From assembly GCA_019454045.1 (NCBI GenBank), contig SKCR01029078.1, positions 1 to 64,000 of the forward strand: a stretch of DNA of 64,000 nucleotides, written 5' to 3'. The DNA comes from Zanthoxylum bungeanum. Its lineage: Eukaryota > Streptophyta > Magnoliopsida > Sapindales > Rutaceae. The translations under genes and the position numbers were made by a program. Position 1 is the first letter of the stretch. The number at the start of each line of letters is the position of its first letter. The notes beneath the pieces were generated by a model. That model made no database searches. It was not told where the DNA came from and saw only the letters and a program-made list of their open reading frames with translations. Below, piece by piece: positions 1 through 14,435 of this stretch.

Positions 1-1062
1 TATTATTCATATCGACTTGCCCAAGTGCTCAACGAGTACAGTTCATATTGTGGGACTCTCTAAGTTTAGGTTTATCCGTCATGAAATCAAATTTCATGTC
101 CATAATCCACCCACTCATGAATTATGAAGACCACAAATAATCTCGCTAAGTTATGCAACCCGAGGTCATAACATATGTATAATCCCTTCGTCACAAGCTA
201 TCCGTATTATACTTGGGATATAGATCAAAATGTCAAATTCGTTCAGTATAATACATTCGACTTTCAATTTACGATCTCTAAATAACACTCAGAACTTATT
301 TCTGAAGTTATACAACGGACATGGATTTACTAGATCGTAAATACGTGTTGGATGCCTATACCCTGTACACAGGACTGACGGATCCTATCTTGATACGCAC
401 ATGATATCATGAGCATCAGTCCACACGCAACGAACATACGGAGGTCTGATCATGACTAGATCGTTGACATGACTGCCATCAAAGTGTGGAGGATAGCTCA
501 TATATCCACAGTGGTATCTCAAGTCGAAAGACCACTATGCTCGCTCAATTTGAGAAGGTTTCTATTGATGTTGGTGTACTATCTATTAGGAAACCTTCCG
601 CGAGTCGTTCAGTGTCTTATCAAATAAACATCTACATGTCTATACGAGTCTCCCGAGACTCATGATTCACTGGGATAAACCATCAGAATAAGTCATGATA
701 TACGATATACTGGTCTTAGTGGATTTTACTAACCGACCTGTGTTAGCAAATCTTGACCAGTAACTTTATTTAAGGACATACAACTAATAATGTGCTTCCC
801 AATGTCAATTACAAACTACGTTGTAACTGCACACTAAACTGTAAATCCTAGGGTCATTGTCTAATATACACGTATCACTGAACCAGATTCAGTTTCGATC
901 TAATCATAATCAGATATCTAATCGCATTTAGATCAAATAAGTGTATAAAAGACAATGGTGCTACCACTAAAATTAGTAATATTATGAAAAATACAATTGC
1001 TCGTATTTATTAATCGGACATAAATACGATCCTGATTGGCACTCCGAGCATAAACCCTAACA
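1..1062 (-). repeat. Family A element A1, left (3') LTR, truncated by window start
   Basis: This is the terminal 1062 bp of a long terminal repeat. It ends in CCCTAACA at 1062 and matches the last part of the complete LTR at 5502-8025. Shared blocks include GCCCAAGTGCTCAACGAG near 20 and GATTGGCACTCCGAGCA near 1033. The primer-binding site is at the far side of the internal region, so this is the 3' LTR of a minus-strand element. The start lies outside the window. Confidence 0.85.
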
Positions 1063-4000
1063 ATTTCTCTCAAATTGCTCTAGTGTCAATCCATGGTATG
1101 CTATACACATCTTAATGTGTATCGCATACTCATGGCCCTCAAGAGCTTACCAGCACTCAAGAGGTAGGCAACACCAAGTAAGTCTGCTTTACTAAATCGA
1201 GTCCGTCCAACATACCCAATCGTTTTCCTTAACTAGCATCATTCATATTTTGTAGAATCTAAATTCCACATTAATATGACTCAGGCGCCATATCAATACT
1301 GTGCTATAACTACTGAGTTGTCTATGAACTTAAAGATCAAATCCAAGTACTATGAGACAACCGCAAGCACAAAACTAATATCAACACTTCTAATCATTGA
1401 GGTCACTTTGCAGCTTCATAATTCAATACTTCAAAAGTTGCAACTGATTCCACTAATTCAGTAGAATCAACGGTGACACTCCCACTGCATCTTTTCTGAC
1501 TTTATATGACATAGACCACCTAATGTCATAATTAGAATCAAAACTAATCCGACCTTATGGTTGCTGACTAAATTCTCCATATATTAGAAACTCGTTCCTA
1601 ATATCTCAAAGATCACAAAGAACATGTTTCTAGAACCATTATATGGTCTACATCATATCAAAATAACTCGTAACAATTACGATTAAATCGATATCTTTAA
1701 TCACACATAATACAGTACTCATTAAGCCACCATCTTATGATACATAAGATTGACGAGACATTCCAATCAATCTAACTTTCGACAAAGGAATCATCCTTTA
1801 TGAAAGATGAATATTATATACATAAAAGACACGTTAACTGTCAGACAGTTACACTAACTGTCATACAGATAGTCTTACTGTGTCATTTATTAGATCATAT
1901 CTAATATGCGACTAATGGGTGTACTTTACAAGTCTCTTAATTTTATATCTTATATAAAATTTTATATCAAATATATCAGAGACTACTCCCACGGAGAAAA
2001 GAAGACTTAGGATATATAATACTTGAAAGAAATTTATACGCTCCCACTGACCCTACTGACAAATACGTATTCTCTATACTTCGATAAAATCAGACAATCT
2101 GGCTGATATTAAAATCATAGAACATATATTTTCGAAAAGCTTATCTGAGTCTACAATAGGCTCCATAAGCTAGTATATCAAACTGTGATCTTAGCAGAAT
2201 ACAAACTCTAGGGCTATTCCAGAATAAATTTCTTCAAACAAAGAATTCGCAACTAATCTCTTATTCAGAGAAACCATTCAAGAACGCAATTTTGCATTCT
2301 TTAGCCAAAATACAGTTTAATATCAGCATTAACCAACATATCCTTAATCGTTCAATCAATGTGACTAGAGATAAGTTTTCTCAGAATCTAAAATAGACTA
2401 GTGAGTATAACTTTCTCATTGTCATACTATAAAGGTCAAACCTTTATCAAGCTCACTTTGCTTTTGCTGCGCAAATAATTTGCACATTTTATGAACTATT
2501 CATAACGAAAGCTTAATCAAGTTCAAAACTTGGTCATCGTAAGCCATGAACAATCTTAGATCTATGGTCCAATGCTAAGTTCCGGAATTGATATCAAATA
2601 TCGCTCCCACTGTAAGTTATAAGATAATTTTCTTCAATAAGAAAATAATAGAATCATTAAGTATCAAATACTTTGTAAATGATTCTGACATCCTATTGGA
2701 CTTATATGGAAGATGTCAAAGGTTTTTTTTCATCTTATTAATTACGTAGTTCCATTACAATTTATCATTCTAACATATGACTTCGCTAAGTTAAATCTCT
2801 TCTGCAATCGTCAACATCTAATGTTAACTACCAAGTAACAAAATAATTTTATTATTCGGGATCGTAGAAAAGATATTCTATCAAATAGAATACAATATTC
2901 TTCTAAATAGAATAAATGATAAACCTATCACTCGTACTTCAGAGGCACAAGTATTTTCAATTATATAACCATTATACAAATGAAAGTTTCAAATCTCAAA
3001 CTTTTTCAAGCTTCGAATTTTCTACTATACATATCATATATGTAAACGGTAGAAGCAAATGGAACCTTAATTAAAAAGACGAATTAGTGTTACCGGAGCA
3101 TAACCCCAAGAGTATTGAAAACCAATTCGACAACACTCAATATCAACGAATCAAATCATAATAACTCCCAATGAGCAATTCCATCAATATGGAATCCTGG
3201 AAGTTAAATACTGAGTAAGAATCATATTCATTAAATAACTTTAGAACTAATTGCCATAAATTCATGTGTTTGATAATATCAAACATCTTCGAATAATTCA
3301 AAGACTCACAATGAATTTCTAAAGATACAATTTTCAACACTACAGATAGAATATTTTTGAACTATTCAAAATATTCTATCTGAGCTTCATTAGAAACATA
3401 TTGACAGTTCTTGAACAATTCAAGACGTTCAACATGTTCTCTATTAGAAACACGTAAATAAGTCATGACAATTCATTGACTAAGTTACGAAGTACAGAAA
3501 ACTATCCATGGTAATTTCTAATTCATTAAACTGCATACATCTAATGTATTAGTCTAATAAATCTTGTGGTTCAATGACGATCATTGGTTAAATGAGATTT
3601 AATCACTTCCTGAATACAATATTCATTCAATGGATAAGGATATGTGGTGTGAACTCGTATCAGACTATCCTTTACCATACGGAACAAGAATCCAATGTTT
3701 TTATGATAAAAATCTCATAGTGCACACTTCTAGTCATTTATATTACTGAATATTTTCTTAATATTTATCTTTTATTAATGACACTACTAGTCATCTAAAA
3801 TATGTAATAACTGTTTATATAGAACAAGTAACTATCCAATAGTCATAAGTTCTGATATCAAATATCAAAATAATTATTAAACATTATTTTAAATAACTAG
3901 ACGAGAGATCTGGTATCCAATACTTATAGTTGTCGTATTATGAGAATCAAAATTCTCTATACACAACTGCACGTATCTCCTTTTTTGAGATTTATAATTT

Positions 4001-4673
4001 ACGTTCAATTATTCACAATATTTATAAATAATCGATTAGCAAACTGTGTCAGACATGCGACTTCTAAAAGTCACTAAAAGCCAAGAAATGTCATTAAAAG
4101 ATAAAAAAAAATACTAAAGAGGTTTTCTTAATGCCAGTCAAGAATCTAGAGACATGAACTATTCAAGTCAATTCTTAATGCATAAGAAACAATTCTTTCT
4201 AGAATAATATCCTAAAACAGATATCTACTTAGGTTACCTAACAATGACTTAGAAACTAAGTCACAAACCATCTAGATTTTCAAAGAAATCAGAATGACAG
4301 TTCTCGATGGTTTCAACTAATCTAACAATATCTAAGTCTACTGTCTTTCTAGAACTTATTCTAGAACTGCAACCATAAGTAAAGTTAGAAAACTTGTTGA
4401 AATAACAGACATGCAGTGAATTAGAAGCATAAATCTATAAACAGAATAGAATAAAGGAAAATGAAAGCATTAAATTCCATAAAATTACACACTGCCTGAG
4501 TTATGGATTTTTAAACTCAGCAGTGTCTCCCACTACTTTACGTAATACCATAATCCCCAACGAACAACGGGAATTCAATAATTAAATCGAATTCCATAGT
4601 GAGTGTAAGATCCCATGAATATATTTCGAATCACAACTTTGGCACGATCTCCAACGTATATTATTAGGTAGAC

Positions 4674-5100
4674 AACTCTTTGTCAATCACTCACCAGTGA
4701 CTCCTGGTTTCGTTCCTGATCGTTTCTCGCTGTGACTGTTTGGCACGTTCACAGGGAGACGTATCAAGGCTATACTTGTCAATGACATACTCAAGCTACC
4801 GATGGAGTCCTGACAACTTTGACACATTCAGGATTTCCACTTTCACGTGAATTTATCCAATATCAATATACAACCGGTATATTGATACTGGATAACTCTT
4901 TGTCAATCACTCACCAGTGACTCCTGGTTTCATTCCTGACCGTTTCTCGCTGTGATTGTTTGGCACGTTCACAGGGAGACGTATCAAGGCTACACTTGTC
5001 AATGACATACTCAAGCTACCGATGGAGTCCTGACAACTTGACACATTCAGGATTTCCACTTTCACGTGAATTTATCCAGTATCAATATACAACCGGTATG
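4674..5100. repeat. Tandem duplication, about 220-bp unit, in A1
   Basis: Two adjacent copies start with AACTCTTTGTCAATCACTCA (near 4674 and 4894) and run through the TTTCACGTGAATTTATCCA block to the CAACCGGTAT block. The offset is 220 bp. Element A2 carries this sequence only once (about 11100-11310), so the duplication happened in the A1 lineage. Confidence 0.85.
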
Positions 5101-5485
5101 GATAATAATCCTATAACTACACCCTCACATCTTTGGCACGATCTCGGATGCACTTATAGAAAAAAAAACCCATAAACCGTACTGACAAGACGGACCAAGA
5201 AACATGTATCCAATACACGTTACTTTACAACCATATTTAAAAGCAGGGACGGAAGCTATACTCTTCATCTAATGCAGAATTTTAATCTAAATCATTTTCT
5301 AAATAATTTAATTCTACCTTAGAACACATAACTCAATCTAACAATTAAATTTCTGTTACATGTTCGTTGGCGTAGAACTGAACAGTAAAGAAATGTATCT
5401 AGATTTCTAGCATGTGCGAACATTAAAATTTGATTATATATTATATATCAAGCATGAATAATGTTATGGATGAAGCATCAGACCC

Positions 5486-5497
5486 GCTCTGATACCA
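5486..5497 (-). other. Primer-binding site of A1 (initiator Met-tRNA type)
   Basis: Read on the minus strand, the sequence is TGGTATCAGAGC, the standard Copia primer site complementary to the 3' end of initiator methionine tRNA. It lies four bases from the LTR edge at 5502 and sets the element's orientation as minus. Confidence 0.85.
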
Positions 5498-5501
5498 TTT
5501 T

Positions 5502-8025
5502 TGTTAGGGTTTTGGGCAATGGGCGCAACAGAAGCGCGGGTCTTAGCGAAATCGTATTTTAAAACTTTTTCAAAATACTGAATAAATTATTCAATATCTA
5601 ATATTAATAAATTATTCATATTTTATCTAAACCTATTTATTTAATATCAAATATTGACATAAACATAGTTGAAACTTCACGAAACTTTTACAAAAACTGA
5701 TTTCCAGTAAAATGACGCAAAACACTTTTTTGACCGAACCGACTACCCAAAACTTATGGAAACTACCCAAGTCAGTTCCAATAGTGTCAGGGCAGTTCAT
5801 GAGCTGCCCGAACAGTGATGGATTCACTGTTTGGAAAGTCGTCACCCGGTTGGCTCAAAATCCACCCAGTAACGTCGTTTTTGTCTGTTTACGCTTATTT
5901 CAACTCGGAAACACTTTCCGGAAAATATTCCAACTGCCAAAACATATCCATTACATTCATAACACATCAAAAACATCACCGAATTTCCAATTTTACATAA
6001 TCTGATCAGTAAACGGAAATTCCTAATTTTTATGCTTTAAATCTAAATTATCAAGATTAATCAAATTAATCAATACACCAATCAAAGTCACCAAATATGA
6101 ACAATCCAAGAACAATTATAGATGCCATAAGAGTGGTAACAACACTTTAGAATATCAACTCATCATCAAATGAAAATTTGGATACAAATTACACTGATTT
6201 TACCCAAATCTACCTCACACATGCATTAACACTTCCAATACATCAACCTAAAGCCCTAATTTTCAGAATTAAAAGGAACCCTAGAATATTTTTAAGTCAT
6301 AAAGAAATAAGAAATCAAATTTCTAAGCTTAGGGTTAAGTTGATTACCTTTTAATAACTTGAAATCCCAAATTTTTTTCTTGATTTTCCTTCATTTCTTA
6401 ATGAATTTGATGAAACAAATCCTAGGGCTTTTCTTTCTCTCTCATTTGGCCATAGAAGAAGTGATAAGGTTGAAGAAAACAATTTTCCTTTTAAATATAT
6501 TGCTAGGGGCGAAATTAGGGAAGAGGTATTTTGGTCTTTTTAAATATTATTTAATAAGTCTTAAGTTACTTGTTCAATTTGAACACTTTAAGCTTAAAAA
6601 AGTAATGCCATTTGTTACCAATAATATCTCACCACTTATTATACTAATTATGACTTATGGATATGATATTTAATTTCTAATTATTTAATTATTTAACATT
6701 TAAATAACTAAATAATTAATTAATAAATAACTAAATAATTAATTAACATACATATATGTATTTTTATTTACATTAAATAAGAAATACATATATTAATGGC
6801 ATGTGTCAAAATCTCATTTGACAAATAATTAATATATATCAAATCAAATTTTGTATCAAATACAAATACACATGAATTATTAATTGACCAAAATCGCCTA
6901 ATGCATTTATTTTTGTTTAACCAATTAAACGATTCGAATTAACTTACTTAATCCGATGAAGTATTATGAATAATTCGTATTATTCATATCGAGTTGCCCA
7001 AGTACTCAACGAGTACAGTTCATATTGTGGGACTCTCTAAGTTCAGGTTTATCTGTCATGAAATCTAATTTTGTATTCATAATCTACCCACTCATGGATT
7101 ATGATGAACACTGATAATCTCGCTAAACTATGCAAGCTGAGGTCATAGCATTCGTATAATCCCTATGGCACAGGCTATCCATATTATACCTGGGATATAG
7201 ATCAAAACGTCAAATCTGTTTGGTATAATACAATCGACTTTCAATTTTCGATCTCTAAATAACACTCGGAACTGATTTCCAAAATTATACCACGACCATG
7301 GATTTACTAGATCGTAAACACGTGCTGGATGCCTATGGCTTGTACACATGACTGACGGATCCTATCTTGATACACACAGGAGATCATGAGCATCAGTCCA
7401 CACCCAATGAATAGGTGGAGGTCTGATCATGACTAGATCATTGGCGTGACTACCATCAAAGTATGGAGGATAGCTCATATATCCATAGTGGTAACTCAAG
7501 TCGAAGGACCACTTTGCTCTCTCAACTCGAGAATGTTCCTATTGACGTTGGTGTACCATCTATTAGGAAACCTTCCGTGAGTCGTTTAGTATCTTATCAA
7601 ATAAACACCTACATGTCTATACGAGTCTCCAGAGACTCATGGTTCACTGGGATAAACCATCGGACCAAGTAACGATATGCGACATGTACTGGTCTCACCG
7701 GATTTTACTAATCGACCCGTGTTAGCAAATCTTGATCATGAAGTTTATTTAAGGATATACAACTAATAGTGCTCTTCCCAATGTCAATTATAAACTACGT
7801 TGTAACTGAGCACTATACTTTAAATCCTAGGGTCTTTATCTAATATACACATATCACTGAACGAGATTGAAATCAGATATCTAATCATAATTAGATCGAA
7901 TAAGTGTATAAAAGACAAGGGTGTTACCACTAAAATTAGTAATATTATGGAAAATATAATTACTCGTATTTATGAATTAGACATAAATACGATCCGGATT
8001 GGCACTCCGAGCACTAACCCTAACA
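5502..8025 (-). repeat. A1 right (5') LTR, complete
   Basis: This 2524-bp LTR has TG...CA ends (TGTTAGGGTTTT at 5502, CCCTAACA at 8025). It lies next to the primer site on one side and on the other abruptly joins the middle of another LTR of the same family (8026 onward). Frames inside it, for example at 6359-6673, are AT-rich and show no domain, so I do not call genes. Confidence 0.9.
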
Positions 8026-9523
8026 GTTTCGACAGTGGCAAAATGAACAAGAGAGAGAAAACAATTTTTTTTTAAAACAGAATGATGAACGAAAATTGGG
8101 GGTATTTTTATCGTTTTAGTAATTTAATCAAATTAAATTCAACTAATACTTTACAATAACCAATCAAAATTGCACACATATAAAGTATAATAAATCCATG
8201 CCATTTGCATCAATTAAAACTCACTATGTATCATTCAAATAATAACAAATGGATAAGGCTTTAATTTTAATTATTTAATTATTAAACTATTAAGTAATTA
8301 AACAATTAATTTACACACATATATGTATTTTATTTACATTAAATAATAAATACATATATTTATTGTATGTGTCAAAATCTCATTTGATGAATAATTAATA
8401 TGTATCTAATCATTTTATGTATCAAATACAAATACATATAATTATTAGCGGATAAAATCTCCTAATGCATGTGCTATCGATTAACGATTAAACGTTTCGA
8501 ATTAACTCATCTAATCTGGTAAAGTATTATGAATAGTCTGTATTATTCATATCGAGTTTGCCCAAGTGCTCAACGAGTACACTTCATATTGTGGGACTCT
8601 CTAAGTTTAGGTTTATCCGTCACGAAATCCAATTTCGTGTATATAATCCACCCACTCATGAATTATGACAACCACGGATAATCTCGCGAAACTATACAAG
8701 TCGAGGTCACTGCATACGTATAATCCCTCTGTCACAAGCTATCCATATTATACCTGGAATATATATCAGAACATCAATTCCTTTCGGTAAAATACAATCG
8801 ACTTTCAATTTACAATCTTTAAAATAACACTAGAAACTGGTTTCCAACGTTATACCACGGCCATGGATTTACAAGATCTTCAAAACTTGCTGGATGAATA
8901 TGCCTTGTATATATGACTGACGGATCCTATCTTGATACGCACAAGATATCATGAGCATCAGTCCAAACCCAACGAACATGTGGAGGTCTGATCATGAATA
9001 GATCATTGACATGACTGCCATCAAAGTGTGGAGGATAGCTCATATATCCAAAGTGGTATCTCAAGTCGAAGGATCACTATGCTCGCTCAACTCAAGAAGG
9101 TTCCTATTGACGTTGGTGTAACATCTATTAGGAAACCTTCAGTGAGTCGTTCAGCGTCCCATCGGACTAAGTCATGATATACGACATGTACTGGTCTCAA
9201 TGGATTTTACTAACCGACCCGTGTTAGTAAATCTTGACCAAGAACTTTATTTAAGGTTATACATCTGATAGTGTGCTTCCCAATGTCAATTAAAAACTGC
9301 ATTGTAACTGTGTATTATACTGTAAATCCTAGGGTCTTCGTCTAATATACACGTGTTACTGAATTAGATTAAGTTTCGATCTAATCGTAATCAGAAATCT
9401 AATCGTAATTAGATCGAATAAGCGTATAAAAGACAATGGTGCTAACGGAAAATACAATTACTCGTATTTATAAATCGGACATAAATACGATCCGGATTGG
9501 CACTTCGAGCACCCACCATAACA
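8026..9523 (-). repeat. A2 left LTR, distal part, cut by the A1 insertion
   Basis: It begins GTTTCGACAGTGGC and matches 12604-14195 of the complete A2 LTR. The missing left third (about 935 bp) should lie beyond the window start, on the other side of A1. That is the pattern expected if A1 inserted into this LTR. It ends ACCATAACA at 9523. Confidence 0.8.
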
Positions 9524-11667
9524 ATTTTTCCCACTTGCTCTAGTGCCAATCTATGGTATCCTATACACATCTTAATGTGTATCCCATACTCTTGGCCCTC
9601 TAGAGCTCACCAACACTCAAGAGGTAGGCAACAACAAGTAAGTCTGCTTTAATAAATCGAGTATGTCCAACAAACCTAACTGTTTTCCTAAGCCAGCATC
9701 ATTCATATTGTACAGGATCCAAATTCCACATCAATATGACTCAGACGCTATATCAGTATTTTACTATAGCTACTGAGTTATCTATGAACTATTCAAAATA
9801 TTCTATCCGAGTTTCATTAGAAACATATTGACAGTTCTTGAACAATTCAATACGTTCAACATATTCTCTATCAGAAACACATAACTAAGTCATGACAAAT
9901 CATCAACTAAGTTATAGAGCATAGAAAACTATCTAATGTAATTTCTAATTAATTAAACTACATACATCCAATGTATTAGTTTAATAAATCTTGTGGTCCA
10001 ATGACAATCATTGGTTAAATGAGATTTAATCACATCCTGAATACAATATTCATTAAATGGATAAAGATTTGTGGTGTGATCTCATATCAGATCATCCTTT
10101 ACCATATGGAACAAGCATCTGATTTTTTTTACGATAAAATCTCATAAAGCACAGTTCTAAGTTATTTATTTTACCAAATAGTTTCTTAATGCTTATCTTT
10201 TATTAATGACACTATTGGTCGCTTTAAAATATGTAACAACTATTTATCCAGAATAAATAACTATCCAATAGTCACAAGTTCTGATATCAAATATCAAAAC
10301 AGTTATTAAATATAATTTTAATTAACTAGACGGGAGATCCGGTATCCAATACTTTAAATGTTGTATTGTGAGAATCAAAATTCTCTATACACAACTATAC
10401 ACATCTCCTTTCTCTTAAGCTTTATAATTTACTTTCAATTATTCATAACATTTGTAAATAATCGATTAGCAAATTACGTCAGACACATGACTTCTAAAAG
10501 TCACTAAAGTCAATAAACGTCATTATAAGACAAACAAACACTTAAGGGGTTTTCTTAATGTCAGTCAAGAATCTCGAGACATGAACTATTCAAGTCAATT
10601 CTTACTACACAAGAAACGGTTCTTTCTAGAATAATTATATATTTAGATTACCTAATCGTGACTTAGTAACTAAGTCATAAACCATCTCAATTGTCAATAA
10701 AATCGGAACAACAGTTCCCGATGGTTTAAACTAATCTAACAATATCTAAGTCTACTGTCTTTCTAGAACCTATTCTAGAACTACACAACCATAAGTAAAG
10801 AAAGAAAACCTATATATTCAAGTAATATACTATGCAGTAGATTATAAGTTTAAATTTATATAAACAATATAGAATATAAGGAAAACGAAAGTAGTAAATT
10901 CCAAAATATTACACACTGCTTAAGTTATGGATTTTTAAACTCAGCAGTGTCTCCCACTACTTTACGTAATACTGTAATCCCCAACGAACAACTAGAATTC
11001 AATAATTAAATCAAATTCCATAGTGAGAGTAAGATCCCATGAATATATTTCGACTCACAGCTTTGGCACGATCTCGCTTACGTATATTCATTCGGTAGAC
11101 AACACCTTGTCAATCACTCACTAGTGACTCATGGTTTTGGTCCTGACCGTTTCTCGCTGTGACAGCTTTGACACGTTCAAAAGGAGGCGTATCAAGGCTT
11201 CACTTGCCAATGACAAACTCAAGCTACCGCTGTAGTCCTGACAGCTTTGGCACGTTCAGGATTTCCACTTTCACTTGAATTTATCTAGTATCAATATACA
11301 ACCGATATGGATAAAATTCTATCAACTACACCCTCACTACTTTGGCACGATCTCGGATGCAGCATAGAAAGTTACCCTTACTTTACAGTCATATTTAAAA
11401 GCGGGGATTTTCCTATGAAAGTTTTAATCTACATCAAATGCAGAATTTTTAATCTAAATTATTTTCTAAACAATTCAAGTCTACCTACAGAAAATATAAC
11501 TTAATTTAATAATTAAATTCCGTTACATTTTCGTTAGCGAAGAACTGAAAAGTAAAGAAACATATGTAGATTCTTGCATGTGCGAACATTAAAATTGGAT
11601 TAAATATCAAATATCAAGCATGAATAATGTAATGGATGAAGCATCAGACTCGCTCTGATATCATTTT
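9524..11667 (-). mobile_element. A2 internal region, non-coding, with 2-kb deletion
   Basis: It is collinear with the A1 internal region at both ends but only 2144 bp long. Next to TCTATGAACT (9781) the sequence jumps to the A1 equivalent of 3358, skipping 2033 bp. The A1 copies of both breakpoints carry TGAACT, so the deletion shows 6-bp microhomology. The primer site at 11652-11663 has one change from the A1 site (TGATATCAGAGC on the minus strand). No coding domain was seen. Confidence 0.8.
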
Positions 11668-14195
11668 TGTTGGGGTTTTGGGTGATGGGCGCAGCGAAAG
11701 CACGGGTCCGGGAGAAATTATATTTTAAAACTTTTTCAAAATACCAAATAAATTATCCAATATCTATATGAATAATTTATTCATATTTCACCTAAACCTA
11801 TTTATTCAATATCAAATATTGAAACAAGTTGAAAACTCGTGAAACTTTTACGAAAATCATTTTTCCATAAAATTTCCTAAAACGCGTTTTTGACCGAACC
11901 GACTACCCGACACTTATGGAAACTGCACAGGTCAGCTCCAATAGTGTCAGGACAGTTCATGGGCTACCCAAACAGTGACGGTTTCACTATTTGGACAGCA
12001 GTCACCCAGTTGATTCAAAATCCACCGGTTAACGCCGTTTTTGGACGTTTTCACAAATCGGAAACACTTTCTGGAAATTGTGCCAACACCCAAAAAACAT
12101 CCATTACATTCATAAGACATCAAATATCCTAATGTTTCCAGTTTGGGTAGATCTGATCTGTAAACCGAAATTATGCAATAAACATACTTTAAATCCAATT
12201 TTCACCAAGATTAATCTAATTAATCCAACACTAAAGAAGTCCCACCCCACATGAAGAACTCTAGAAAAATTCTAGGTTATTTTAGAGTGGTTTAAAAACT
12301 CTAGAATGGAAATCTATCACAATTAATTAAATCGGAACTTAATTACAATAATTCATTCCAATACTACTTCACACATGCCAACAAACTTCCAATTCAACCA
12401 CCATAACCAAAAGCCTCAAAACATCATATTTGAAGGAACCCTAGAATAATTCTAAATCATGAAGAAATAAGAAATCAAGATTTCCAAGCTTAGGATTTGA
12501 AGACTTACCATAAATCTTCCAAATCCTTAACCTTTTTCTTTGATTTTTCCTTTAAACCTTCATGGAATTATCAAACAAGTTGAAACCCATTTTTCCTTCT
12601 AGTTTCAGCAGTGGCAAGATGAACAAGAGAGAGAAAATAATATTTTTTTTTTAATTTAAACAGAGTGATGAATGAAAATTGGGGGCATTTTTGTCCTTTT
12701 AGCAATTTAATCAAATTAAATTCAACCAATACATTACACTAACCAATCAAAATTGCACACATATAAAGTATAATAAATCCATGCCATTTGCACCAATTAA
12801 AACTCACCATGTATCATTCAAATAATAACAAATCGATAAGGCTTTTATTTTAATTATTTAACTATTAAATAATTAAAAAATTAATTTACACACATATATG
12901 TATTTTTATTTACATTAAATAATAAATACATATATTTATGGCATGTGTCAAAATCTCATTTGATGAATAATTAATGTGTATCTAATCGTATTATGTATCA
13001 AATATAAATACACAATAATTATTAGCGAATAAAATCACATAATGCATGTGTTATCGTTTTACAATTAAACGATCCAAATTAACTCATTTAATTCAGTGAA
13101 GTATTATGAATAATCTATATTGTTCATATCGAGTTGCCCAAGTGCTCAACGAGTATATTTCATATTGTGCGACTATCTAAGTTTAGGTTTATCCGTCACG
13201 AAATCCAATTTCATGTCCATAATCCACTCACTCATGAATTATGACGACCACAGATTATCTCGCTAAACTATGCAAGTTGAGGTCACTGCATACGTATAAT
13301 CCCTCGGTCACAGGCTATCTGTATTATACCTGGGATATAGATCAGAACGCCAAATCTATACTGTATAATACAATCAACTTTCAATTTACGATCTTTAAAA
13401 TAACACTCGGAATTGGTTTCTGACGTTATACCACGACCATGGATTTACAAGATCGTAAACATGTCTTGGATGCCTAGTCTTGGATGCTTATGTCCTGTAC
13501 ATATGACTGGCAGATCTTATCTTGATACGCACAAGATGTTATGAGTATCAGTCCACACCCAACGAACATGTGGAGGTCTAATCATGAATAGATCGTTGAT
13601 GTGACTGCCATCAAAATATGGAGAATAGCTCATATATCCATAATGGTATCTCAAGTCGAAGGACCACTATGCTCGCTCAACTCAAGAAGGATCCAATTGA
13701 TGTTGGTGTATCATATATTAGGAATCTTCAGTGAGTCGTTCAGTATATTATCAATTAAACACCTACATGTCTATACGAGTCACCCGAGACTCATGGTTCA
13801 CTAGGATAAACCATCGGACCAAGTCACGATATACGACATGTACTGGTCTCAGCGGAATTCACTAACCGACCAGTGTTAGTAAATCTTGACCAGGAATTTT
13901 ATTTAAGGATATACATCTAATAGTGTGCTTCTCAATGTCAATTACAAACTGCATTGTAACTGCGCGCTATACTGTAAATCCTAGGATTTTTATCTAATAT
14001 ACACGTATCACTGAAATAGATTCAGTTTCGATCTAACCGTAATAAAAAATCTAATCGCAATTAGATCGAATAAGCGTATAAAAGACAAGGGTGCTACAAT
14101 TAAAAATAGTAATATTACGAAAAATAAAATTACTCGTATTTATGAATCGGACATAAATACGATCCGGATTGGCACTCCGAGCACCAACCCTAACA
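11668..14195 (-). repeat. A2 right (5') LTR, complete
   Basis: This 2528-bp LTR runs from TGTTGGGGTTTTGGG to CACCAACCCTAACA and is the same family and length as 5502-8025. A small local duplication of GTCTTGGATGC-type sequence lies near 13460-13490. Beyond 14195 the sequence joins the interior of a further LTR copy. Confidence 0.9.
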
Positions 14196-14435
14196 GTTTC
14201 TGCACACTATATTGTAAATCCTATGGTCTTTTTCTAATATACACGTATAACTAAATCAGATTTAGTTTCGATCTAATCGTAATCAGATATCTAATCGTAA
14301 TTAGATCGAATAAGTGTATAAAAGACATGGGTGCTACCATTAAATTAGTAATATTATGGAAAATAGAATTGCTCATATTTGTGAATCAGAAATAAATACG
14401 ATCCAGATTGGCACTCTAAGCACCAATCCTAACAC
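14196..14435 (-). repeat. A3 LTR remnant
   Basis: It starts inside the family A LTR at the block equivalent to about 13962 (CTGCACACTATATTGTAAATC) and ends with a canonical CCTAACA terminus at 14435. Only the distal 235 bp is present, as expected if A2 inserted into an older family A LTR. The partner half lies outside the window. Confidence 0.75.

Larger units (their letters stand above)
1063..5501 (-). mobile_element. A1 internal region, non-coding LTR retrotransposon
   Basis: This is 4.4 kb between two LTRs of family A. No gag, protease, integrase, reverse transcriptase or RNase H motif is visible in any frame, and the longest frames are under 75 codons and lack domain character. The element therefore looks non-autonomous, of the LARD type, and would need proteins from a related Copia element. 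The right edge carries a Met-tRNA-type primer site. The block with CTCCCACTACTTTACGTAAT near 4527 also occurs in the coding minus-strand Copia element near 43987, which points to relatedness. Coding sequence degraded beyond recognition is an alternative explanation. Confidence 0.75.

Noticed and set aside
6359..6673. 104-codon plus frame inside a family A LTR
   Set aside because: It is AT-rich, shows no domain, and the matching region of the other LTR is not open. It is best seen as chance.
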